Below are positions 9,033-17,895 of a stretch of 64,000 bases of DNA, piece by piece. This stretch comes from Parvibaculum sp. (GTDB lineage Bacteria; Pseudomonadota; Alphaproteobacteria; Parvibaculales; Parvibaculaceae): contig JAUSMV010000008.1 of assembly GCA_030645235.1 (NCBI GenBank), positions 186,001 through 250,000 of the forward strand, in the 5' to 3' direction. Each line of letters opens with the position of its first letter. Position 1 is the stretch's first letter. Position numbers and translations under genes: made by a program. The notes beneath the pieces are model-generated. The model saw only the letters and a list, made by a program, of their open reading frames with translations, made no database searches and was not told where the DNA came from.

Positions 9033-9392
9033 TTAAGTGAGCGGTCGCGTGGCAATCACCATCGACTGCAATTCAGCTATCGCGCGTTCCATCCGCGCCA
9101 TGCGCTGATCGATCTCATCGAGTTTCTTTAAGATCGCCGATGTATCCCCGCCGGAGGGTGCCGAAACCGGCTGAGGCGTCGCAATGCCCGCCCGCGTCAC
9201 AATCTCGTCAGCAGGGATTTTAAGCAGCCGCGCAAGCATCACCACATCATTGGGTGACATCTCGCGCTGATCCTTCCACATCTCATCCACCGCCTCACGC
9301 GTAAGACGTAAACTGGCCGCCACATCATCGCGCGTCAGGGCAAGCGCCCTGAGTTTTGCGTCAAACCAATCCTGATCGAAAAACAACGCCAT
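9033..9392 (-). CDS. Small helix-turn-helix (XRE-like) protein
   Basis: 119 residues. An N-terminal lambda-repressor-like HTH (about 12-65: LALTRDDVAASLRLTREAVDEMW...SPNDVVMLARLLKIPADEIV) is followed by a short Pro-rich linker and a C-terminal coiled coil (ILKKLDEIDQRMARMERAIAELQ) likely to drive oligomerisation. It lies 15 nt downstream of the crotonase gene on the same strand, so they are probably co-transcribed. Target genes are unknown. Confidence 0.75.
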   Translation of the reverse strand: MALFFDQDWFDAKLRALALTRDDVAASLRLTREAVDEMWKDQREMSPNDVVMLARLLKIPADEIVTRAGIATPQPVSAPSGGDTSAILKKLDEIDQRMARMERAIAELQSMVIATRPLT

Positions 9393-9407
9393 TATTTGCC
9401 TGTGAAC

Positions 9408-10223
9408 CTATTTGCCCGTGAATTTGGGTTCGCGTTTTTCCAAAAAGCTTTTCACACCTTCGCGGTGGTCTTCCGTTTGAAACAGACGTCCCAATGTGCC
9501 CGACACCCACGAGCCGATATCACGAAGTTCGCCGTAAGACGTGCGGCGCAAACCCTCTTTCATAAAACGTAAGGCCAGCGGCGGGTTCACCGCAATGCGC
9601 GCGGCCATCGCCCGTGCCCGCACCATCAGCTCACCATGCGGCACCACATCGGTGACGAGACCGATGCGCAGAGCTTCATTGGCATCAATCACATCCCCCG
9701 TGAACAAAAGTTCGGCGGCTTTCGCCGGTCCCACAATCGCGGGCAGACGCCACAGCCCGCCCACATCGGAAATCAATCCGCGCTTGATGAAAATTTCACC
9801 AAAGCGCGCATGTTCGGACGCAATGCGGATGTCGGCAAAGAGCGTGAGTTCCATGCCCCAGCCGACCGCGACGCCATTGACCGCCGCAATCACCGGCTTG
9901 TCGCATTCGAGCGCCGCGACCGCTGCCGGTGTCGGCTCGGGCCGGACTTGCGTGAGGCGCGCCACACTTGCCGCGCCCTGCTCGCCTGTCATCATTTCTT
10001 TGACGTCTTCGCCCGAACAAAAGGCAGGGTCCGTGGCGGTCACGATCACGCAGCGCACGTCAGGATCGGCGGCAGCGGCGCGAAAGCCCCATTCCACTTC
10101 ATCATAAGCGCGCCGGTTGAGCGCATTGCGCCGGTCCGGCCGGTTGATCGTCAGCGTCGCGACATGATCGCTGACCTCATAGAGCAGATGAATAAAATCT
10201 TCCGGCGCAATACGTGCGGTCAT
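9408..10223 (-). CDS. Enoyl-CoA hydratase/isomerase family protein
   Basis: Crotonase-fold acyl-CoA enzyme, 271 aa. Oxyanion-hole segment AFCSGEDVKEM and GVAVGWGMELTLFADIRIA (Glu at the first catalytic-acid position) are present. At the second catalytic position the usual Glu of hydratases is Phe, while an Asp occurs in GLISDVGGLWRLPAIVG, close to the GL..DVG.L.RLP motif of dienoyl-CoA isomerases. So isomerase rather than plain hydratase activity is possible. Co-directional with the SDR upstream (41 nt gap) and the HTH gene downstream, which suggests a small fatty-acid or aromatic acid degradation unit. Confidence 0.85.
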   Translation of the reverse strand: MTARIAPEDFIHLLYEVSDHVATLTINRPDRRNALNRRAYDEVEWGFRAAAADPDVRCVIVTATDPAFCSGEDVKEMMTGEQGAASVARLTQVRPEPTPAAVAALECDKPVIAAVNGVAVGWGMELTLFADIRIASEHARFGEIFIKRGLISDVGGLWRLPAIVGPAKAAELLFTGDVIDANEALRIGLVTDVVPHGELMVRARAMAARIAVNPPLALRFMKEGLRRTSYGELRDIGSWVSGTLGRLFQTEDHREGVKSFLEKREPKFTGK

Positions 10224-10264
10224 TTGGTCCTCCCCAGAACTTAAAACCAGAACTCAAAATCGGT

Positions 10265-11068
10265 TCAACCAAAATTGCCGACAGCATCTGCGCCCGCATC
10301 ACCGAGCTTCGAGCCGCCGTCGCAATCAATGATCGAGCCGGTCACGTATTTGGCATTATCGGTCGAGAGGAAAAGCGCCATGTCAGCAATGTCGGTCTTG
10401 GTGCCATAGTCACGCAGCGCAATGCGGGATTTGATGGATTTTTCCGCTTCGGGCGTTGTCGCCAGACGCAACATGCCTTCCGTGTCGGCAATCGGTCCGG
10501 GCGAAATCGCATTGACGCGCACACCCGCCGGACCCCATTCCATCGCGAGACACTTTGTCAGCATATTGATACCGGCCTTGGCCGCACAGACATGGGCCTG
10601 GAACATCGACGGATTGACGCCTTGCGGGGCCGTGATCGAAATCAGCGATGCGCCCGGACGGTTGAGATATTGGAAACAGGCACGCAGCACATGGAATGTG
10701 CCGACAAGATCAATATCAACGACGGTCTTAAAGCCGTTCGATGAAATGCCAAGCGCAGGCGCAACGAAATTGCCCGCCGCACCCGAAATCACAATATCGA
10801 TCTTGCCATAGGTATCATGCGCCACTTTGAGCGCCGCATCGACCGCCTCAAAACTGCGCACGTCAGCGGCAATACCCAAGGCCGGAAAGCCTTCATCCGT
10901 GATCGTCTTCGCGGCAGCGGCAATCTTCTCGGCGCTACGGCTGATAATCACGACCTTGGCACCCGCACGCGCGAAATGCTGCGCGATACCGAGATTGATG
11001 CCGCTGGATGCGCCTGCCACGAAGGCCACTTTGCCCGCGAGCGGCTTTTCAATGAATACGTTTGCCAT
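10265..11068 (-). CDS. SDR-family oxidoreductase, enoyl/dienoyl-CoA reductase-like
   Basis: NAD(P)-dependent short-chain reductase of 267 aa. Seen: cofactor loop GASSGINLGIA, NFVAP segment in place of the usual NNAG (SGAAGNFVAPA), a region QAHVCAAKAGI where the family Tyr of YxxxK is Cys-Ala-Ala-Lys, and the C-terminal VTGSIIDCDGG. The GAAGNF pattern and the missing Tyr are typical of the peroxisomal 2,4-dienoyl-CoA reductase (DECR2/PECR) branch, which points to unsaturated acyl-CoA metabolism and fits the neighbouring crotonase. The ATG at 11068 has GGGAGAG upstream; the longer frame to 11200 is rejected. Confidence 0.88.
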   Translation of the reverse strand: MANVFIEKPLAGKVAFVAGASSGINLGIAQHFARAGAKVVIISRSAEKIAAAAKTITDEGFPALGIAADVRSFEAVDAALKVAHDTYGKIDIVISGAAGNFVAPALGISSNGFKTVVDIDLVGTFHVLRACFQYLNRPGASLISITAPQGVNPSMFQAHVCAAKAGINMLTKCLAMEWGPAGVRVNAISPGPIADTEGMLRLATTPEAEKSIKSRIALRDYGTKTDIADMALFLSTDNAKYVTGSIIDCDGGSKLGDAGADAVGNFG

Positions 11069-11282
11069 AGGACTCTCCCTTAAATTTTTGTCTTCTGCCT
11101 GAGCAAGAAATCTTGTGTTGCAGGCATCAAGCCCATAAAAATCACGCTTCGCAAGTGCAGAAGCTGACCCCCACGCTTTGAGATTTGGCGTTGCGCACAA
11201 CGCACACTAGACTGCCGCAAGGTCATCCGCGATTTAGAGCCATTTGACCGGAAAATGACACTGCCCGAGAGTTGAGGCTGCA

Positions 11283-12323
11283 ATGGGAGAAATGGAGATC
11301 ATGGCAGTCCTGAAGGCTCTGGGCGCTATCACAACAGCGATTATCCTGATCGGACTGATGAGCTACTGGGCCGCCGGTCGCGCGCGGCCCGCCATCAATG
11401 CCGAAACGCGCGCTGCCCTTGCCAAAGAAAACCTCGCCTACAAATTCATCGACCTCCCCGACGGCACGGTGCATTACCGCCTCGAAGGTCCGGCTGACGC
11501 ACCGCTCATTGTCCTCGTGCACGGCTTCTCGGTGGCCTCCTTCGTCTGGAATGACTATTTCGAGCCGCTGACGCGCGCAGGCTACCGCGTGCTTTCCTAT
11601 GACACCTATGGGCGCGGATTTTCTGACCGCCCGTCGGGGCCTTACGATGCTGATCTCATGGACCGCCAACTCGCAAACCTTTTGAACGAACTCGCGCCCG
11701 ACACGCCGGTCGATCTCGTCGGCTACTCCATGGGCGGGGCGGCTGTCACGATCTTTGCGTCCCGTCACCCGGCTCAGGTCCGCTCGCTTACCCTCATCGC
11801 ACCTGCGGGGCTCGGCGTTGCCTCAAACCGCAATATCGCCATCCTGCGCCGCCCGCTGATCGGCGACTGGATCGTCCGTATGTTCGGCCTCAAAATTTTT
11901 CATGACGTCGCCGCCGAAGAAGCCAAGGCCGCGCCCAATCCCGCGCGCTTCCTCGCCGACTTTGACCGCCAGATGGATTATTCAGGCTTCGGCGAGGCAT
12001 TGCTCTCAACAATGCGCCACTACCCACTCGGCAGCAGTGAAAAGGCTTATGCGCAAGCGGGTCTTTCATCGCGCCCCGTCATGGTGCTCTGGGGCGAAGC
12101 CGACACAACCGTGCCTTTCAGCAACGCCAAAAAGCTGATGGAACTGATGCCCAATGCCAAGCTCTATTCCTATGACAAAATAGGCCATTCCGTCGCTTTT
12201 GGACAAAGCTCTCTGGTCACGCGTCATCTCATCGATTTTCTGGCCTCCCATCCTGACGCAAAGGATGGTGCAATCACACCCGACATCCGCATCAAAACAC
12301 GGCAAACCATACCGGCAAAGTAG
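11283..12323 (+). CDS. Membrane-anchored alpha/beta hydrolase
   Basis: 346-residue serine hydrolase. A hydrophobic helix at residues 9-30 anchors or exports it; the alpha/beta fold follows. Seen: oxyanion HGFSV, nucleophile Ser in GYSMGG, an acidic residue in GEADTTVPF and the catalytic His in KIGHSVAFG. Substrate is unknown (ester, lipid or lactone). Starts at ATG 11283; an internal ATG at 11301 with GGAG just ahead is an alternative. Divergent from the SDR across a 214-bp gap; it ends 33 nt before pabB but its function seems unrelated. Confidence 0.85.
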   Translation: MGEMEIMAVLKALGAITTAIILIGLMSYWAAGRARPAINAETRAALAKENLAYKFIDLPDGTVHYRLEGPADAPLIVLVHGFSVASFVWNDYFEPLTRAGYRVLSYDTYGRGFSDRPSGPYDADLMDRQLANLLNELAPDTPVDLVGYSMGGAAVTIFASRHPAQVRSLTLIAPAGLGVASNRNIAILRRPLIGDWIVRMFGLKIFHDVAAEEAKAAPNPARFLADFDRQMDYSGFGEALLSTMRHYPLGSSEKAYAQAGLSSRPVMVLWGEADTTVPFSNAKKLMELMPNAKLYSYDKIGHSVAFGQSSLVTRHLIDFLASHPDAKDGAITPDIRIKTRQTIPAK

Positions 12324-12356
12324 TGACTGCCTTTCATTTGAGTTAGACTGCGCCCC

Positions 12357-13763
12357 GTGTCCGCCATGCATATTGAACCTCTCAACTGGATCGAACCGCA
12401 TCAGCTGTTTGAAGCTTTTGCGCATGAACCCTTCGCGCTTTTTCTCGACAGCGCCACAGCCGCGCCGGGTGCCGACGCAGCCATACACGGGCGCTGGAGC
12501 TTCATCGCGCTTGATCCGTTTGAGACGCTGACGCTGACATCACAGGCAAATGACAATCCGTTTGTGATCCTTGCTGACAAACTCAAACAATATGCCCTGC
12601 CAGCAAGTGACAGTGACCTGCCGCCCTTTACCGGCGGCGCTGCCGGTTTCTTCGGCTACGACCTCGCGCATCATCTGGAAAAATTACCCCCCGCGCGCGC
12701 ACCCTACGCGCGCGATGATCAGGACCTGCCGCAACTGACGCTGGGCTTTTATGACACGGTTCTCGCCTTCGATATGGTCGCGCGCCGCGCTTTGCTCATA
12801 TCGAACGGTCTGCCCGAGAGTGACCCTGCCGCGCGCGCACACCGCGCGAAAATCCACGCTGTTGCGTTACGAAAGCGCATCACAGAAGCACGACCCGCAA
12901 ACAAAATACCCGCCGCACCCAAGCCCCGCGCCGTCACATCAAACTTCACGCGCCCCGCTTACGAGCAAGCTGTCACCCGCATCATCAACTACATCCGTGC
13001 AGGCGATATTTTTCAGGCAAACCTCACCCAGCGGTTTGAGGCACATCTGCAGGATGACGAAACACCTTATGAGCTTTACCTGCGCCTGCGCGCCGCCAGC
13101 CCGGCGCCCTTTTCAGCCTTCTTCAATTTCGGCACAGGCGCATTACTTTCTTCCTCGCCCGAACGGTTCTTAATGTGCCGCAACGGCGAGGTTGAAACAA
13201 AACCGATCAAAGGCACAAGACCCAGAGGCGCGACGCCGCAGGAAGACAAGCGCCTTGCCTCAGACCTTCTCGCATCGACAAAAGACCGCGCTGAAAATGT
13301 GATGATCGTCGATCTTCTGCGCAATGATCTGAGCCGCTCTTGCGCCAACCACACAGTCAAAGTCGAAAAACTCTGTGCGCTGGAAAGCTTCGCCAATGTT
13401 CATCACCTCGTCTCAACAGTGCATGGCGAACTTAAACCCGCAACAACCCATCTCGATTTGCTGACCCGCGCCTTTCCCGGCGGCTCAATCACCGGCGCAC
13501 CAAAATTGCGCGCGATGGAAATTATTGCCGAGCTTGAACCCACCACACGCGGCCCTTATTGCGGCAGCATTGGTTATCTCGGTTTTGATGGCACGATGGA
13601 TACATCCATTGCCATTCGCACCATGATTGTGAAAGGCAACCGCATCACGTTTCAGGCGGGCGGCGGCATTGTCGCCGATAGCGATCCCGTCGCCGAATAC
13701 GAAGAGAGCCTGACCAAAGCAAAGTCGATGCTGCAGATCCTCGGTGGTGAGGTGCAACCATGA
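12357..13763 (+). CDS. pabB: Aminodeoxychorismate synthase component I
   Basis: Makes 4-amino-4-deoxychorismate from chorismate and ammonia supplied by PabA, for folate synthesis. The chorismate-binding domain occupies the C-terminal half: NLTQRFEA, PERFL, PIKGTRPRGATP, FPGGSITGAPKLRAMEII and YCGSIGYLGFDG. The PIKGTRPRG segment carries Lys in the position that separates PabB-type enzymes from anthranilate synthases. Start is GTG 12357 or the ATG at 12366; neither has a strong ribosome site. Its stop overlaps pabA by four bases. Confidence 0.93.
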   Translation: MSAMHIEPLNWIEPHQLFEAFAHEPFALFLDSATAAPGADAAIHGRWSFIALDPFETLTLTSQANDNPFVILADKLKQYALPASDSDLPPFTGGAAGFFGYDLAHHLEKLPPARAPYARDDQDLPQLTLGFYDTVLAFDMVARRALLISNGLPESDPAARAHRAKIHAVALRKRITEARPANKIPAAPKPRAVTSNFTRPAYEQAVTRIINYIRAGDIFQANLTQRFEAHLQDDETPYELYLRLRAASPAPFSAFFNFGTGALLSSSPERFLMCRNGEVETKPIKGTRPRGATPQEDKRLASDLLASTKDRAENVMIVDLLRNDLSRSCANHTVKVEKLCALESFANVHHLVSTVHGELKPATTHLDLLTRAFPGGSITGAPKLRAMEIIAELEPTTRGPYCGSIGYLGFDGTMDTSIAIRTMIVKGNRITFQAGGGIVADSDPVAEYEESLTKAKSMLQILGGEVQP

Positions 13764-14347
13764 TCCTGCTCATCGATAATTATGACAGCTTCGTTCACAA
13801 CCTCGCCCGCTATGTGGGCGAGATCGGACATGCAAGCGAAGTGATCCGCAATGATGTGCTGAGCCCCGACGACATCATCGCGAAAAAACCCCGCGCCATC
13901 ATTCTCTCACCCGGCCCCTGTGGCCCCGCCGAAGCGGGTATGTCCGTGCCGCTCGTGCGTGCCGCCGCTGCTGCAAACATTCCGCTCCTCGGCGTATGTC
14001 TCGGGCATCAATGCATTGCGGCCGCTTTTAGTGACCACGTTCATCCCATTGAGCCGATGCACGGCAAAGCCTCCGCCATTCATCATCGCGGTCACGCGCT
14101 CTTTGAAGGCATGCCCTCACCCTTCATGGCCGCGCGCTATCATTCGCTGATTGTGTCGCTCGCGCCCGCCTCCCCGCTCGATGCCATTGCCCATCTCGCC
14201 GACGGCACGCTGATGGCGCTCGCGCATCGCGACCTCCCCATAATCGGTGTGCAATTTCACCCTGAATCCGTTTTGACCGAACACGGCCACCTGCTCCTCA
14301 CCAATTTTTTGAAATTGACGGATGTGCCCGCTAAGGTGGCGCCATGA
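13760..14347 (+). CDS. pabA: Aminodeoxychorismate/anthranilate synthase glutamine amidotransferase
   Basis: Class I glutaminase subunit that releases ammonia from glutamine for PabB. The triad is intact: Cys80 in GVCLGHQ, His167 and Glu169 in FHPESV, and the oxyanion loop LSPGPCGP. 195 aa, normal length. ATGA overlaps on both sides (pabB before, pabC after) show an operon with translational coupling. In many bacteria this subunit also serves TrpE; the tight linkage to pabB and pabC argues for folate as the main job. Confidence 0.93.
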   Translation: MILLIDNYDSFVHNLARYVGEIGHASEVIRNDVLSPDDIIAKKPRAIILSPGPCGPAEAGMSVPLVRAAAAANIPLLGVCLGHQCIAAAFSDHVHPIEPMHGKASAIHHRGHALFEGMPSPFMAARYHSLIVSLAPASPLDAIAHLADGTLMALAHRDLPIIGVQFHPESVLTEHGHLLLTNFLKLTDVPAKVAP

Positions 14348-15204
14348 AAGTCTGGCTCAACGGGCACGTCCTCGACGAACACGAAGCACGGATTGATCCG
14401 CGCGACCGTGGTTTTCTGCTCGGCGATGGTCTGTTTGAAACCATGCTCGCCCGCAAGGGCCGCATTGCTTTTCTCGACGCCCATATTGTGCGGCTTGCCG
14501 CAGGCGGCAACATTTTGGGCATACCTATGCCCTTCTCGCCGCAACATTTGTCGGTCGCCTGCACCATGTTGCTCGAAGCCAACAAGCTGAGCAACAGCGC
14601 GCGTGTCGCTTTACGCCTCACACTGACGCGCGGGCCGGGACCGCGCGGATTGCTGCCACCGGAAAACCCGACCCCGACTTTGATGATCTCGGCTGCGATC
14701 AGCCCGACGCCGCCACTGTCCCAAACGGCAATGCTCGCGACGCCAAGGCGAAATGCCCTCTCACCCTCGTCGCGTCTGAAAGCTCTCCCCTATCTCGACA
14801 ATCTTTTAGCGCGCGAAGAAGCCCATGCGCGCGGTGCTGACGATGCGCTGATGCTCGACACATCAGGACATCTCGCCTGTTCAAGCGTCGGCAATATTTT
14901 TTTGTGGGAAGGTGAACGCCTCGTCACACCGGCCGAAGAATGCGGCATCCTGCCCGGCATCACGCGCGGCGCTGTGATAGCGCTGGCCGAACAGCAGGGG
15001 ATCGAGATCACACAGGATTTTATTGATGTGGGCCGCCTTCACGCCTGCGACGGGGCATTCCTCACCAACAGTCTTGTCGGTCTCATGCCACTCACGCGCA
15101 TCGACGGGCGAGAGCTTGGCGCCATGCGCCTCACCGCACGATTGCAAGCGGCCTATGACATGTTGCTGGATGCGGATGAGGGTGAGGCCGAGGACGAGGC
15201 CTGA
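14344..15204 (+). CDS. pabC: Aminodeoxychorismate lyase (class IV PLP enzyme)
   Basis: Cleaves aminodeoxychorismate to p-aminobenzoate and pyruvate, completing the pathway started by PabBA. Class IV aminotransferase fold: DRGFLLGDGLFETM at the start, PLP lysine Lys146 in SSRLKALPYL, and later blocks EEAHARGADDALMLDT, SVGNIFLW and ECGILPGITRGAVI. 286 aa with an acidic C-terminal tail. By sequence alone D-amino-acid or branched-chain aminotransferase activity is hard to exclude, but the operon position makes PabC the natural call. Confidence 0.88.
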   Translation: MKVWLNGHVLDEHEARIDPRDRGFLLGDGLFETMLARKGRIAFLDAHIVRLAAGGNILGIPMPFSPQHLSVACTMLLEANKLSNSARVALRLTLTRGPGPRGLLPPENPTPTLMISAAISPTPPLSQTAMLATPRRNALSPSSRLKALPYLDNLLAREEAHARGADDALMLDTSGHLACSSVGNIFLWEGERLVTPAEECGILPGITRGAVIALAEQQGIEITQDFIDVGRLHACDGAFLTNSLVGLMPLTRIDGRELGAMRLTARLQAAYDMLLDADEGEAEDEA

Positions 15205-15230
15205 GCCTCGCCCCCCGGCTTCGGATTGAA

Positions 15231-15623
15231 TTATTCCGTGACGCTGAAGTCGCGGCGCGCCGACGTGATCGTCACAGTGAAACCGGCAATCACATCAAGC
15301 AGGTTCACAAGCACGATGATGAAAAACACCGACGTACCGAACTGCGGCAGAACGATGAACTGAACAAGCGCCACGAGCAGCACCAGCATCGACAGCGCAT
15401 GATTGATAATGGTGGACGCTCCCGTCTTGGTGGAATTGACCAATTCAAGAAAGAGCAGGATCAGCGCCGTTGCGATGAAGATGTCACCGAGCTTCACGAT
15501 CCATACAGCACCCGACACCAGCGACAGCGAAAACAATTCCGTGTCCATGGTAAAGCCGGTGAGATAGATCACGATATTGTAGACAATGACGACCAGCGCC
15601 AGAAGCGGAAGCGAACCAAGCAT
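15231..15623 (-). CDS. Small inner-membrane protein, unknown function
   Basis: 130 residues with four predicted membrane helices (about 4-24, 34-60, 72-94, 98-118) and short loops. I recognise no family with a known function. It is convergent with pabC and divergent from the DUF2817 gene. The hydrophobic pattern and absence of a credible frame on the other strand support it as a real gene. Confidence 0.75.
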   Translation of the reverse strand: MLGSLPLLALVVIVYNIVIYLTGFTMDTELFSLSLVSGAVWIVKLGDIFIATALILLFLELVNSTKTGASTIINHALSMLVLLVALVQFIVLPQFGTSVFFIIVLVNLLDVIAGFTVTITSARRDFSVTE

Positions 15624-15816
15624 TTTTCAATTCCCCGTATGAGTATCTGATCTGAGGCGGACCTTCGCCAAAGCCCTGTTGCGTTTCATTCTAGCACAAA
15701 ACACCGTTCACGGCTTAATCTTGGCGCAAAGCTCGTGACAGAACTGTGGCAAAACAGTCAAACGGGTTTGAATTTTACATTTCGGGCAAAGAAAACGGCC
15801 TGCTGGGACAAAAAAT

Positions 15817-16896
15817 ATGACGACCACGGCTGATCACTTTGCCCAAACCTATGGGGAAGCCCGCAAGAAGTTCCTGGCCGCCAGTGCGGCGACAGGCGCG
15901 GTTTTGAGCCGTTACGACCACCCGCAAGCAGGGCCGGACGGCAAGGAGATCGGAACCGATGTCGCCCGTATCGGACCTGCTGATGCGCGCAACATATTGG
16001 GCATCGGCGCGGGCACGCATGGCGTTGAGGGCTATTGCGGCTCGGGTGTACAGACGGCTTTGCTCATGTCGGGCTTTGCCGACACGCTGCCTGCCGACAC
16101 GGCGCTCGTCTTCATCCACGGCATCAATCCCTGGGGCTTTGCCCATGGCCGGCGCGTCAATGAAGACAATGTCGATCTCAACCGCAACTTTCTCGACCAC
16201 ACCAAAACCCATCCGGTTAATCCGGGCTATGACGATATTTATGAGGCACTCAATCCGGCCGATCTCAGCGAAGAGGCGCTCGCCGTCGGACGCGCCAAGA
16301 TGAAGGCCTATGCCGAGGCTCATGGCCCCGCCGCACTCCAGCACGCACTGTCCGGCGGGCAATATGCCTATCCCGAAGGCGTGCAGTTTGGCGGCACAAA
16401 GCCGGTCTGGTCGAACACCACTTTGCGTGAGATCATCCGCAATGAAATGGGCAAAGCCCGGCGCGTGACCTATATCGACATTCACTCAGGCCTCGGGCCA
16501 CGCGGCCATGGCGAGGTGATTTCAACGGCACCGGACACCAGCGACACATTCAAACGGATGCAAGGCTGGTGGGGCGATATTGTGCACTCAACGCAAAGCG
16601 CAGGCTCGGTCTCATCGAACGTGCCGGGCTCCATCACCGAAGCGTTTGAACAGGAATTGCGCGGCCTTGAAGTGACGCCCTGCGGGCTTGAATTCGGCAC
16701 GGTGGCAATGAACCTCGTTGCCGCCGCCCTCGTCGCTGACAACTGGCTGCACCGGCATGGCGGACACGCAAACCCCGCCGCGCCCGCGATCAAACGCCAG
16801 ATCCGTGATGCGTTTTATGTGGACGCTGACGACTGGAAAGAAGACGTGACGCGCCAGACACGCGACATGGCGCTGAAGGTGCTCGGTTCATTTTAG
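15817..16896 (+). CDS. DUF2817 / M14-like zinc carboxypeptidase family protein
   Basis: 359-residue protein of the DUF2817 group, related to M14 carboxypeptidases and succinylglutamate desuccinylase-like hydrolases. Zinc-site pattern: GTHGVEG (His and Glu) and a later THIDIHSGLG-type segment (YIDIHSGLGPRG, His ligand); substrate-binding NEDNVDLNRNF is the hallmark of the family. No signal peptide, so cytoplasmic. Substrate unknown; probably a peptide or amide. A strong terminator follows directly. Confidence 0.85.
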   Translation: MTTTADHFAQTYGEARKKFLAASAATGAVLSRYDHPQAGPDGKEIGTDVARIGPADARNILGIGAGTHGVEGYCGSGVQTALLMSGFADTLPADTALVFIHGINPWGFAHGRRVNEDNVDLNRNFLDHTKTHPVNPGYDDIYEALNPADLSEEALAVGRAKMKAYAEAHGPAALQHALSGGQYAYPEGVQFGGTKPVWSNTTLREIIRNEMGKARRVTYIDIHSGLGPRGHGEVISTAPDTSDTFKRMQGWWGDIVHSTQSAGSVSSNVPGSITEAFEQELRGLEVTPCGLEFGTVAMNLVAAALVADNWLHRHGGHANPAAPAIKRQIRDAFYVDADDWKEDVTRQTRDMALKVLGSF

Positions 16897-16902
16897 ACAA
16901 CA

Positions 16903-16934
16903 AAAAAGCCGGTCTCATGCGAGACCGGCTTTTT
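16903..16934 (+). terminator. Rho-independent terminator, probably bidirectional
   Basis: Perfect stem with arms AAAAGCCGGTCTC and GAGACCGGCTTTT around the loop ATGC, with A and T runs on the two outer sides. It lies 6 nt after the DUF2817 stop and just downstream of leftward rpmF, so it can end both transcripts. Confidence 0.9.
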
Positions 16935-16962
16935 CAAATATCGCTGACGCGTCACGCGCGGA

Positions 16963-17148
16963 TCAGATATCGCCCTTGGGCTTCAGGATCTGACGGCCAC
17001 GATACATGCCGCTCTTCAGATCGACATGATGGGGACGATGCAGTTCACCCGAATCCGGGTTCTCGACATAGGTCGGGTTCTTCAGCGCGTCGGCCGAACG
17101 GCGCATCCCGCGCTTGGAGGGGGAGGTCTTCCTTTTAGGAACGGCCAT
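16963..17148 (-). CDS. rpmF: 50S ribosomal protein L32
   Basis: Small structural protein of the large ribosomal subunit, 61 aa. Sequence [17 protein letters not shown] followed by [20 protein letters not shown] is characteristic of alphaproteobacterial L32, which lacks the zinc cysteines. The frame extends to 17232, but the ATG at 17148 has GGAG 9 nt upstream and gives the exact family N-terminus. It follows the SPOR-like gene on the same strand. Confidence 0.97.
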   Translation of the reverse strand: MAVPKRKTSPSKRGMRRSADALKNPTYVENPDSGELHRPHHVDLKSGMYRGRQILKPKGDI

Positions 17149-17297
17149 AGCTGAAAGCTCCGGTCTGGCAACCCTTGGAAAACCGCCAAAAAGCGGTGCA
17201 TACCAAGGATGAAAATACATATGGGGCCGCAACTTCAGCAGAAGAACGGCGTCTGGCGGGCCTTATACAAGCAAAGCGGATGAAAAGTCCACCGGCT

Positions 17298-17789
17298 TTA
17301 ACGGGCCGCGACCACAAGGCAGAGCGCCGACGAAATACCGGCCTTGGAGCACGCATTTTTGGCGGCTTTTTCGCTCACAAAATTCCCCATTCGGACCTTG
17401 TGGAATGTCGCATCACCTTCCACGGAAACGGTTTCGATCCGCAATTTATTGGTCCGCTCAAGCGACGGATCGACCAAAGCGACGTCGAGGTAACGGCGTG
17501 TGGCCTGATCAATGGAGCCATAGGACCCCAGCGGCACATAGAAGCCGGTATCGGATTTTGACGGACGACGCACCGGAACGGCGGAGGTGGTTTTCACGGA
17601 CCCCGTGACGATCGCATCATTGCGCGCCTGACGTTTTGCAACGGGTTCGCTTTGCGTTTCGCGCACCAGCTCCGTCAGGCCGAGCTGATCATATGAATCT
17701 GCATGGCCATCGCGGCGCGCCACAAAAAGCGCGACACACCCCGCGATCAGAAGGAGCCAGAACAGCTCGCGGCGTTTTGATCTCTGCAT
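17298..17789 (-). CDS. Membrane-anchored SPOR-like protein
   Basis: 163 residues. An N-terminal membrane helix (10-24) anchors a periplasmic part with a linker and a C-terminal SPOR-like domain (about 82-163: GFYVPLGSYGSIDQATRRY ... HKVRMGNFVSEKAAKNAC). SPOR domains bind denuded glycan strands of peptidoglycan, often at division sites. Two cysteines near the C-terminus (KNACSKAG, ALCLV) could form a disulfide. It is upstream of rpmF on the same strand. Assignment rests on the pattern of residues, not on a profile search. Confidence 0.7.
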   Translation of the reverse strand: MQRSKRRELFWLLLIAGCVALFVARRDGHADSYDQLGLTELVRETQSEPVAKRQARNDAIVTGSVKTTSAVPVRRPSKSDTGFYVPLGSYGSIDQATRRYLDVALVDPSLERTNKLRIETVSVEGDATFHKVRMGNFVSEKAAKNACSKAGISSALCLVVAAR

Positions 17790-17895
17790 TGTCTTTCCCC
17801 GAAAACCCCATCCCCCAAATCTCTGGGATGGGCATCAGGATGCATGAATATGGTTAACGCCTTTTTAAAAAGAGACCCAAAACGGAACGTTCTTC

